Source: Sepiola atlantica
Taxonomy: Eukaryota; Mollusca; Cephalopoda; Sepiida; Sepiolidae
Assembly (NCBI GenBank): GCA_963556195.1
Contig: OY744525.1
Span: forward strand, 55,581,446-55,645,445
Reading direction: 5' to 3'
Length of the DNA stretch: 64,000 nt
The position numbers were made by a program, and so were the translations under genes. Of this stretch, positions 54,481-64,000 are shown piece after piece. The notes beneath the pieces are model-generated. The model was not told the origin of the DNA. It saw nothing but the letters and a program-made list of their open reading frames with translations, and did no database searches. Position 1 is the stretch's first letter, and the number at the start of each line of letters is the position of its first letter.

Positions 54481-55284
54481 GGGGATTGAGTAAATTCCAG
54501 CTTGTGTAGCAGATGTAGCAACTATGTTTTTGCCATGATTTCTTCTATAATAACTCTGAAACACGTTAAAAAATACTATCTTTACACAAATGATTATTTT
54601 ACGTAAGATTGTAATACAGATTTCTACGTTAAACCATTTAATGATAGAACATGTGATGAATAGTGTCAACTGTTTATACTGAATGTTTACAGTGTTGGTA
54701 TTATTTTTACTAATTATACTAATTAAACTCAAAATGCCAGTGAGATGAGGTAATCAAAATGATTACCTTGTCTCGAACATGCTTTTCCTATTGACCTTTG
54801 TGCGAGGACTTTCAAGATTGACTGTTTATCTTGCGCATTTTGGAAAAAAGAAAGAAAGAAACGGTTTGAATGTTTTCTTTCCAAATAACGCGTCCCTGTT
54901 TCGTGTCCCGTCAGCATTCAGTTGAGCAAATTATTACCGATGTTTATCGACGCAGATTGAAAACAAACAAAACACCAGCGTACTTCAGGGCTTACAGGAA
55001 TGGTGTCTTCTTTTTTTGTTTTGTTTCGGGGATTTTGTTTTTATTATTATTGTTTTAAACTTTACTTCTTGTCTAAGAGTTGCTAATCAGCTTCTCGAAC
55101 CGGGTCATTCGTCGTTGCTGGTCTTAACAAGCCGATAAAATCCGTAACAAAGAAAGAATTTCCTTTCAAAAATCCTGAAAACTCCTTTTTTTTCATTCAA
55201 ATATATTTTCAGTACAGAAAAGGAAGGAATTTTTAAATTTTCATTTCATCAGATTAATTTGGTATGATTTCCTGTCGATGTATA
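54481..55284. other. No recognisable feature
   Basis: Short frames only, no recognisable domain. Confidence 0.5.
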
Positions 55285-55690
55285 TGAGTGAGTACGTGTG
55301 TGTACGTTTGTGTGCATATGACTTAATGCGGTGTGTTTTTTGTGTGCATGTGTGTATATAACCGATTACGTGTGTGCATGGATGTTAATATCATACAGTA
55401 CCTATGTGTATACGTATGTATCTGTATGTATATTACTATGTGTGTGTTACCTTATGCAGGAGTATACACATGTGTTCGGGTGTATATTACTGAGTGCGTA
55501 TGTGACTTTTATGCGTGTGTGTATGATTGGGTATGTGTGTATGGTTGGGTACGTGCGTTGTTTTATAGGTGTGCACCTTTGAGTGTAATTGAATACACGT
55601 GTGTAATCTATGTATGTATACGTGTATGCTTTCGTGTTTGTATGACACAATGTGTAAGCGTGTTTTCTGTGTATGTATGGTTAATTCGTT
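55285..55690. repeat. TG/TATG-rich low-complexity region
   Basis: Degenerate GTGTGTATG and TACGTGTG phrases over 400 bp. The 125-codon frame rich in Cys, Val and Tyr is compositional. Confidence 0.85.
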
Positions 55691-55885
55691 GCAATTATGA
55701 AATACAATAAAACATTATTTCGTGATTATAAAATATATTTGGTGCATATAACAAACATTTCGCTATAATTCCCTAAGTGATGACGTCATGTTCACATTCT
55801 TAATAATAGTAATTAAAACCCCAAAGATTAAGAATGATAGTCTTACATTATTTATAAATGATATTCCTATATACGTTTAAATGCA

Positions 55886-55940
<55 letters not shown>

Positions 55941-57290
55941 CCAAATGTCGGTTCACATAAGATGACGAATTTGCATATCGTTTTTTTTCATCTAATTTTA
56001 ATGAATAATTGGCTGATTTATTTGTTTCTACTTTGGGGGTTTTATTTTATGAATATAAGTCACAATCCTGTTGTGAAAACCTATAAAAAGCGTTTAAAAA
56101 AAGACTTCTGACACAGTCTGGAGTTCCGGTTACGTTTTCTTCCGGTTATTGTAAAAGAACATCTTGTTAGAAAGTATTTATATTTTAGGAATTGGTTTCA
56201 GTTACAAAAGATAGCCTATAAAGTGTACTTTCATCATATGTGGGGTTTATTGAGAATACATTCAATATTTTCGGAAATATTTCGGCATTTGTGGCAAAAG
56301 TTCACCCAAAATAGGTTATTTGCAGTGAAAAATTTTTCTAGGAAATCCACTTTCCAGGTCAAGAATTTCCAAGGTAAAACCAATAACAGCCTAGATGGGT
56401 CAAATCAAGTATTTTGTGACCTAAAAAGCCAACAATCCCCATTGCACATGATCTGTGTTTATACTATTTTTCAAAATGTCAAAATTTTTAAATTATCATT
56501 TTTTTAGATTTTTCCTATAATTTGTCAGAAAAGGTTAGATTTCCAAGAGAATTGCACTGAGAAAAAGGGTTTCAATTCTATTTCATACATAAGATACCCA
56601 TGATTTAAGCCATTCAAACCATTTATTAGATGGTTGGATAGGTTTTATTTAGCTAAATCTGTGTTCTGGCCCTACAAATTCACGGTTTGTAAAAAACGTC
56701 CGGTGATGTGTAAAAATAATTAAACCACACCTTAACGAGCTTATTTGACAAGCAAATTAATAGCATTTTTCTTATAAGGCTAAGGAAATACTGTCTATTA
56801 AGTTTATGGACAAGGGGGTGATTAAGGGTTATTGTTTTACAACCTAAATTGCTGGAAAACAAGAAAATAGCCAAATCCGAGATTTGCAAAATCTATATAA
56901 AATATTAAAAATCAGATTAATTTTGGTCTTATATTTAGTCTTAATCAACTTTTCTAGTTAAATGAATACAAATTTAAGGCATTAAGTAGAACATACAGGT
57001 AATATTACCTAATTTCGACTCAATTTTGTCCAATTTGGGAAAATTTCGACCATTCCCACTAGTTTCGGCACACCTCAAGTTTAATTTGATGTCGTCAAAA
57101 TGCAAAAAAAATAAGTCGTCCCGATCTTAATGAACAGGCAATGACTCCAAACACACTGAAGGTTAGAATAAAAACTGTCACCAGAGCACGGAGAAGAAAA
57201 GGAAACTTTCTAAGATCAGACACAACAGCAGTATGGCAATGTGAAGAGATAATCCCCCAAATAAAGAAGATTAAGATAGTGGTGGTTTAT
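55691..57290. other. No recognisable feature apart from an (AT)n tract
   Basis: (AT)n at 55890-55939. Bases 57141-57280 form a protein-like basic frame (KTVTRARRRKGNFLRSD) that runs into the GAT repeat. It may be chance; no family is recognised. Confidence 0.45.
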
Positions 57291-57445
57291 GTGGTGGTGA
57301 CGATGATAATGGTGATGATGATGGTGATGATGATGATGGTGATGATGCTGCTGATGATGATGATGATGATGCTGATGCTGCTGATGCTGCTGATGCTGAT
57401 GATGCTGCTGCTGATGCTGATGCTGATGCTGATGCTGATGCTGAT

Positions 57446-57542
<97 letters not shown>

Positions 57543-57620
57543 GGGTGGTGGTGGTGATGGTGGTAGTTATGATGGTGGTGGTAGTAGTCGTGATGTTTAT
57601 GTTGCTGGTGATGATGGTAC

Positions 57621-57712
<92 letters not shown>

Positions 57713-57716
57713 GGTA
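57291..57716. repeat. (GAT)n / (GCTGAT)n trinucleotide tract
   Basis: Two blocks (57300-57540 and 57618-57712) of GAT with GCT interspersions in the first, separated by GGTGGT-rich sequence. The frame is open for over 100 codons on both strands (poly-Met, poly-Ile, poly-Ser/Ala) purely because of the period of 3. Confidence 0.95.
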
Positions 57717-59151
57717 GTTGTGGTCGTGGTTGTGGTCGTGGTAATATAGATGATGTGGATTTAAAGAACAAATGCGACTCCGCGAGAGCAGCTGTTAATT
57801 AAGATATTCACCAGAAAATATATCAACCAGTATTTGCTGATTTCATGAACGATTAAAATGAGGATGTTTTTTTTTATCATTAGTTATCATTCCATGATAT
57901 TTTGTGTGTGATTTTCAGTTTTAATGACTATTTTTGTCAATTTCTTTCACAAAATATGTACAATTGGTTCCTAATACTATTCTGTATTATATCTAAATTG
58001 AATTTAAATCGATTGGAATTATTCAAACTGAATATAGAAATGATGGGCGTATGCATCTACAAGACATGTTAATCTTTATCTGTCTGGAAATTTGTTTTTG
58101 ATCCTTTTGGTAGGGCACCTTTAAATTGGATTTTTTGGTACAAAATTGAACTCCATTTGAATTGAAAATAGTTGCATTGTATTCCCCATAAAATTCTGAC
58201 GAAAATTCATGTATAGGATGTCTAGTTTACATAATTCTGAAAAATGCCACTTTTTGCCCGGACACGGAAAAAAAAAGTAACTAATACCTCAGACGGCGTC
58301 TTATTTACAATGTGTTTTTACCGCTAAAATAATGTTGCTAAATTGAAATTAGATTCTCATATAAACTCAAATAGTCAGAAACAATTATTATTTAATTTTT
58401 TTTTTAAAGATTATTAAAAGTTCTTACCCATCGAAAAGACAACGAGGTTGCAGTAATGGTCACAAAGAGGACATAACTCGTCATACGACTAATCAGGATT
58501 AGTTCCATACAGAGTTATCTTTCCGGGTCATCTTCCAGAAAAATAATAATCGTGTCACAGACGGATCAAGGAAGTATAGAAGGGTGGGTTACCGGGGCAT
58601 CCATTGGAGGGTGGGGGAACATCACAATTAAGAAGAAAACAAGATTATATTTTTGAACTTCAGCATTTATGAATAATGATTTTGATACCAACTATCAGAA
58701 ACGCTTGCAAGAACTTATACTTTCTTCTTCTATTCTGTTTAATATATTTTATCTAATTCTAATCCAATATATAAAGCGACTATACCTCTCCCCCCTCACA
58801 AGATGAGATAAATATATGCTACGCTAATGTTCGCACTAATATTCATATTCATATAAACCAGCGTCTCAATCGGTGAAGTTAAACAAAAAAAATAAAAAAT
58901 AAAAAATAAAAATTCTCAAACTGGAAAGTTTAATAAAGAACAAAGAAAGAAACCACGTATCAATCTGTACGGAAAGAAGAAATCAAAAAGAGGGTACACG
59001 TCTCGTTATGGAAATAGAGTGAAGTAATTTTTTCCGAATTCATTTTAGACGGCGGGAGGTTGGCGAACTTGCTATTTGTTTTCTCTTTTCCTTTAAATAT
59101 TTTAAATTGTTTCGTCCGGCAAATTTTTACTCTCTTACTTTTGTGTGACGC

Positions 59152-59156
<5 letters not shown>
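57717..59156. other. No recognisable feature
   Basis: AT-rich, no ORF of note; AAATAAAAAATAAAAA low complexity near 58890. Confidence 0.5.

Positions 59157-59226
<70 letters not shown>
59157..59226. repeat. (AT)n microsatellite
   Basis: About 35 AT dinucleotides. Confidence 0.95.
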
Positions 59227-59231
<5 letters not shown>

Positions 59232-59539
59232 TAATACACATTGGTTTTTATTACAGAGTGGAGGTTACCGATAATGAGACACATAATCGTAAGCCTCGTA
59301 ACTCTCGCTTCCTTATTTTGTCATTTAGTCCTCATATTCCATGAGCGATGTTTCTGACAAAGGGGGGAGAATTGCTGTTTTCTGAGTCGGAATCTATCGA
59401 TCTAACACTTATCGTTGGCTAGTTTTTAACCGTGAAGTATTATTTACTTTTTATAGCTCCTCACACCAAGTGGTTGTATGCTTTGTCTGGAGCGATTTCT
59501 TTAAAACCCCCAAAAAAGTTATATTAAAGTTACGAGCAA
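59227..59539. other. No recognisable feature
   Basis: Unremarkable spacer. Confidence 0.45.
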
Positions 59540-59710
59540 ATATACTTGTTGGCTTATTGCTGATCGCCTGAGGCGCCCTTGCTGGGGAATTCCAAAGGGT
59601 ATGCTCATGGCTATTGTTGTAGACTCAGAGTTCAAGAGCGCTGGTCGCCCCCCTCATTTTCCGACCTTGTGTCACATCTTCTTGCGTTGAAAAGGAAGTA
59701 AATAATAAGA
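59540..59710 (+). mobile_element. U2-SINE family, copy 4 (3' half)
   Basis: GTTGGCTTATTGCTGATCGC, CTGAGGCGCCCTTGCTGGGG, AATTCCAAAGGG, TTCAAGAGCGCTGG, TTCCGACCTTGTGTCACATC, AAGGAAGTAAATAATAAG. These match the second half of copies 1-3. The head and first half are missing. Confidence 0.72.
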
Positions 59711-59839
59711 ATGTATTCTGCGTTCAATAACATATACACGCATATTTAACCGGTCATCTTTAAATTAAAGAGTTATAGAAGCAAGGGAGGTAATCTCCGA
59801 AAATTGAGATAACTCATTTTTCTTCTTTTTGTTTTTACT

Positions 59840-60725
59840 AATGAGTCACCATTTATCAAAGACAAAGGCCACACAAGAATGATGTTACTGAGATGGAATG
59901 ATTGTTAGTTAAAAGATAAAGATCCCCATGAGAGGATTGACGCTGATTAATGGAATTAACTAAGTTTGATTACTTATGGTGACGGTTTATGACATGAACC
60001 TGTTAATAGTGGATTTCAAAACGATCATGTTGTATCTGCAGGGAAGCAGTCCCGCGGAATGTGTTCCATAGACGGGAAGTCTTTGCAAAGAAACACTTTT
60101 CGTGGAACTTTCCACACGTGGGAGAGGGGTGAGAAAGGAAATTCTTTTCGTTGTGGTAACAAAGCGAGTTATTTTTTTTTTAATGTTTCACAAAGAAGAA
60201 GCAGAGGTTGGAGCTCAGTCGAGCACCTTCCACTGAAGTAACGATAGAGTATAGAAAGAGGGGGAGAAAGAGAAAGAGAAAGAGAGGGAGAGACTAGCAA
60301 CGTCTATTTTGTGTGACAGAGGCTGTAAGGAACGGAAGAGATCATCAGCCACTTGATTTCGAAGAGATGTTGAACTCTGTCTAGACAACGAAGAATTCCC
60401 TGAACGGTGTCTCCCCAGATGTGACAGCAGTACTCCATCTCGAGACGTATCTGACTATTATATTGGTAGAGGATTTTATCAGACATCAGATACTCATTTT
60501 TTAACAACCTTAGCAACAGATTGGGTGTAAATCTTTCATCTTAGATCTGGAGTGAAAGTCAGTCCTAGGAGCATATCAAAGCAAGAACAGAGCTGTTCAT
60601 TTCGACTGCGGGAAAACAAGGATCGAAGCTTTGGTGATGCACGGAGAGGAGCTTGGTCTTAGAGGTGTTAAAAGTAATACGCCTCATTGTACCACGTGCT
60701 GCAGATCAGAAGAGAGAGAATCAAC
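59840..60725 (-). mobile_element. LINE 3' end, copy D (longest of this family)
   Basis: Minus strand in order: ITFNTSKTKLLSVHHQSFDP (after RT motif D), LLGLTF context broken by a stop, KILYQYNSQIRLEMEYCCHI then WGDTVQGILRCLDRVQ (connection region), a degraded stretch, and CFFAKTSRLWNTFRGTASL (C-terminus). The 3' UTR ends AATGGTGACTCATTAG near 59842. Many frameshifts. It provides the link between the RT part (copies E and F) and the 3' UTR (copies A, B, C and F). Confidence 0.75.
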
Positions 60726-62039
60726 GAGAATTGGATTGCATCTTACACTATGATTTGTAAACAAATATCTGCAATAAAACCGGTTCCAGATAAACAGAAA
60801 TGCCTTAAATAAATGTTGTGCAATCCATTTAAACTGGGTAACACTCGGTGGTCTTGCTCGCTTGTTGCTTAGTGACCCTATTTCTTTTTTTGCTTGTTTG
60901 TTATTGCTTTTTTTATAGTTTTTGCGGAGTGATTCTAGTGTGTGATTCGTCACATCTGCCGGTTTTAACTTCGAGGCTGTGTGACCCGACGTTTGGCGCC
61001 AACGAACGCTCCTTGGGGGAGAAAAAACGTGGGTCAGGTTTTCGCATACCTCCCAACCCTCTCCAATAATAATGTTTGTTTCTGCTTAGATGAGCCTGCA
61101 AAAAATTTCCCCCAACATTTTCTGACACTTATTTCCCGGTCGGCATCTGCGCCAGGTTAGCCCTAGCCGCAAGCGCGTAGTCTTTCCCCCCTATTTTTTT
61201 TTCTCCTCGGGGCAAAAAGATTAATGAAGGGGAAAATATAGAGTTATGGCCGACTTCTGACTTCTCCCGACCCATCGACATTTGACATGAATATTTTTTC
61301 GGGTTCATGTCTAATTGCATTTATCTTAATTACCTTCGAATTCTACTGTAGATTATAGAAATTATGTGATGTAATGCAAGTGCCGAAGATATCGCTCACC
61401 GTTATCGGCCTTGTGACAGACGAATGAAAGAATAAAAAAATATATTTGACACAGAGCACACAAGCGAAATAACGAACAGCTTTAAAGGTCAACTTCTTTT
61501 CGTGTCTTCAAAGCATGCGGTTATACGACCGTATCTCATTTCTTTATACATTCCCATGCATTATTATTAAATTCTGAGAGGTCTATTAGCCCTTTGATGC
61601 ATGATATTTTACAGAAATTCTACGTACCGGATCTATCTTGTTCTTGAACCACGTGCTTTCAAGTTGAGGTGATTCACAAAAAGGCCGGTAACGACTAATT
61701 ATGGAGGCAAAACGTATTCCTTGTTGTCCTTGACTCTCACAAAAAACAAAAAAATATATGTATTTGGTCAAATCAAAATCTATGATAATTGAAGACAATT
61801 TTTCTATTTGTTGGTGTATGAAAGGGTTAAGTGCAATATCAGAATACAAAAGAAAATACAAATCATCAAAGAACATTTAATACGGAAGAATGAAGGTCGA
61901 GGGGCGCATCGTAGTCCGAAGAAAAAAACGCGGCGAGTAACTAAAATAGTTGACAGGAAAAAGGGGCGGGAAAAAAACAGATAGTCAACAAATAAGTGTT
62001 ACCAAAGGTAAGAAAATTTAATCTTCTATCGATCTGCGA
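60726..62039. other. No recognisable feature
   Basis: The GC-richer stretch at 60940-61180 and the 96-codon frame at 61586-61876 show nothing I can identify. Confidence 0.45.
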
Positions 62040-62300
62040 CGCTTTTATATTTTGGAACTCCCCAGTTTTAATGAATGGCTCTGATAAGCTTCTAGGACTG
62101 ACTTTCATCCGAGACCTTAAATGGAAGACTTACATCAAATCTGTTGCTAAGGTTTCTGGAAAATGGTTGGATCATACTATCGGTCTAGAAAGTACCTCAC
62201 TTCTGACGCACTCCTCTACCTGTATAAGAGCCAGATGCGTCCTGGGATAGATTACTGCTGTTATATCTGGTGAGGCGTCGCTTGGAATACTCTATCCTTT
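62040..62300 (+). mobile_element. LINE fragment, copy E (connection region after RT)
   Basis: The plus strand reads KLLGLTFIRDLKWKTYIKSV then AKVSGK. After a one-base frame change it continues MVGSYYRSRKYLTSDALLYL, YKSQMRPGIDYCCYIW and a stop. Same family as copy D (YNSQIRLEMEYCCHIW) but opposite orientation. Truncated at both sides. Confidence 0.75.
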
Positions 62301-62339
62301 CTATTTGTTGTTGTGGAACAACAGTATGCATGAAACGGT

Positions 62340-62835
62340 GAAACGACACTGGTTTGGTAGTGCATATTAGACAAAGCAGATGTGCATCGTATGGTGCACC
62401 CTCTTCGCATTTGCAGATATTTGAGTCGGTTTGTGTAGTCACATCTGGTCGTAGCAGCTTTTGGTCGCCCCGTTCCTGTTCTCGTGTAGTTTACTGTTTT
62501 CCACTGGACCTACAGCGCTTCGGAGCTAGGAGAGATGATTTCAGAAGGGAGATTATTCTCTAGCTTTCTGGCTCATAGATGTAGTCTAGTTTCTTCCTTG
62601 GATGTTGATAGAGACTGGACCTGACTAAGAAACCATCTCATTGACTACAGTCGTTTGGGCCGAGGGTTCATGGTAGCATTTGTGATCTCTACACAGCTGG
62701 TTACTTCCAGGCTTACACATGCAGAAGCTATGTCAGGTACGAGATGTAGGTTGTTCCTGTTGGTTGGTTTCAAACAACCAGTGATCAACTGACAGGTGCT
62801 GTTCAACGCTGGGTCTATTAAGTCGAACAAATGCG
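62340..62835 (-). mobile_element. LINE C-terminal region of a different family (tail domain with Cys-rich end)
   Basis: The minus strand begins ALNSTCQLITGCLKPTNRNN then LHLVPDIASAC, the segment after RT found in many animal LINE proteins (LN..MR.ITG...PT....L..L..I pattern). Further on are TRTGTGRPKAATTRC and, in a shifted frame, TDSNICKCEEGAPYDAHLLC, corresponding to the terminal W/R-GL...C.C.E.....H....C zinc-binding motif. Frame changes make it a pseudogene. It sits in reverse orientation to copy E. Confidence 0.6.
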
Positions 62836-63294
62836 TAAAGAAAAGAGAGGAGACAAATTAGATTCAAGAACGATCAGATGTTGAAATTCGTGTTTTCTCT
62901 ATTACGACTTTTAGTTGAACATATACCAACGAAGATAGAATGAAGAATGTAATTAAAAAAATATATATACCAGTTTATTTTCGTATTGTTGAGTACGAGT
63001 GATTGTTTTGATCGTACCCTACGGAGAGCAGGTATTCAACAATCGGACCTTACGACAAAATGCGGTCCCGAAACGTGTAACGTTTAGGACTGCACCGAAT
63101 ACAACGGCAACTTCCCCTACAGTCCAACACTTCTTCACCGTGTTAGGAACGGTAGCAACATAGTAGTGCCAGAGCCACCCACCTAACATGGCTCTAGTAA
63201 AAATCCAGGCGAAGTCAACATCAGGATCCGTTGTTCTCTTGTCGTCTCTGCGTGTGGCAAGTAATGGCGTGTCAGGCACGGAACCGTAAATATA
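62836..63294. other. No recognisable feature
   Basis: The 86-codon minus frame 63019-63279 is not recognisable. Confidence 0.4.
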
Positions 63295-63965
63295 CTAACG
63301 AGTCACAGATTATCAAGGCCCAGGGGCCACGCGAGGATAAGGGCTAATGAGATTGTTGGGTGGACTGTGAGAAAGCACCGTGAGGAGTGGTGACGATGGT
63401 TGAGAATGGTCAGAATTTGATTATTTAAAAGAATGGCTATCCGTAGCGTGAAGATGGCAACATTGTTTCTGCGCATATTCAACCGTTATTCCTGTGTGTG
63501 TTCTGGGGCAAAACTTCCTCGACTTCGTATGCAAGCACTGGGTCTTGCTGCACCGGGTGTCCTCGGTAAAACCTGCAATGTTGCAGGTATAGAGAATAGC
63601 AATCGCTAACGATGGGGGCTGCATGCAGACCAGGCAATTCTGAGGTACAACCTCCGTAGGTTCTTTGCAGAAGTTCGATTCATTCAACAACAATAACAAT
63701 GACGACCCACATTTATAGCCTTTTTCAAATTGTTTGCCAATGTTAATCCCTTTATTTAATGCTAAATCGGGTAGAGGCTGTCGTCAGGAGTGAGGTACTT
63801 TCTGGAGTGGTAGAATGATCCAACCATTTTCCAGCAACCATAGCAACAGATTTTATAGAAGTTCTGGGGTGAAAGTCAGTCCTAGAAAGGAGCTGCTACG
63901 AGGAGAGAGTCATTCATATCAACTGAGGGGTTCCAAAACGTAAAAGCTACGCAGATCGATATAAG
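63295..63965 (-). mobile_element. LINE 3' end, copy F (internally scrambled)
   Basis: 63770-63960 on the minus strand matches copy E at DNA level (CTAGGACTGACTTTCACCCC, GTTGCTGGAAAATGGTTGGA, AGAAAGTACCTCACTCCTGA). 63299-63430 carries the family 3' UTR signature (CACGCGAGGATAAGGGCTAA on plus). The part between is degraded. The window edge is near, so the element may continue beyond 64000. Confidence 0.65.
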
Positions 63966-64000
63966 ATTAAAGTTTATTGCCTTTGGTAACAGTTATTTGT

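Noticed and set aside
57141..57802. Frames of 85-166 codons with poly-Met, poly-Ile or poly-Ser/Ala
   Set aside because: Produced by the (GAT)n tract, whose period of 3 is open on both strands.

Overview
This window looks like non-coding, repeat-dominated DNA from an animal nuclear genome. It is AT-rich, broken up by long (AT)n tracts, and packed with decayed retroelements. There is no bacterial-style gene organisation, and I recognise no complete host gene. Interstitial TTAGGG runs, Penelope-like elements with GIY-YIG domains, CR1/jockey-like LINE fragments and tRNA-derived SINEs together fit an invertebrate metazoan. A mollusc is my best guess, with a cephalopod or gastropod most plausible; that is inference, not something the sequence proves.

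Layout. 0.2-5.6 kb: a nearly full-length but broken Penelope-like element (PLE copy 1, minus strand), an unclassified GC-richer repeat, a 65-bp near-perfect inverted repeat, and a second PLE fragment. 8.3-8.9 kb: an unclassified dispersed repeat with a second copy at 34 kb. 9.8-17.2 kb: a 7.4-kb satellite array with a 79-bp dimeric unit and kilobase-scale internal duplications; a dispersed repeat at 18.0, 19.0 and 32.8 kb carries what looks like its ancestral box. 19-36 kb: LINE 3' ends, tRNA-derived SINEs (one split by a 32-bp minisatellite), a 5S rRNA-derived fragment, a terminal-inverted-repeat element and PLE copy 3. 36.3-39.3 kb: 3 kb of degenerate ATT/AATAAT repeat. 40-45.5 kb: an inverted-repeat transposon with an 8-bp target duplication, three copies of a SINE-like repeat (two with a U2 snRNA-derived head), two tRNA-SINEs with hammerhead-type sequences, and PLE copies 4 and 5. 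47.6-47.8 kb: two candidate host terminal exons. 49-53 kb: inverted-repeat elements, a LINE reverse transcriptase fragment and a third tRNA-SINE with a hammerhead remnant. 53.4-54.5 kb: PLE copy 6. 57.3-57.7 kb: a (GAT)n/(GCTGAT)n tract. 59.5-64 kb: a fourth SINE copy and a pile-up of LINE fragments.

The most interesting signal is RNA structure carried by mobile elements. First, a SINE-like family pairs a tRNA-like Pol III head with a type I hammerhead ribozyme. One copy (41449-41499, minus) has every canonical part, and two decayed copies keep a covarying stem I. Second, the 3' regions of PLE copies carry a related module, CUGANGA, one extra base, a short hairpin, then GAAA, whose hairpin sequence differs between copies while its pairing is kept. 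Third, a SINE family has a head derived from the 5' end of U2 snRNA, including the branchpoint-recognition segment. These are dispersed parasitic sequences, not an operon or pathway; what they share is structured or Pol III/snRNA-derived RNA used as a retroposition module.
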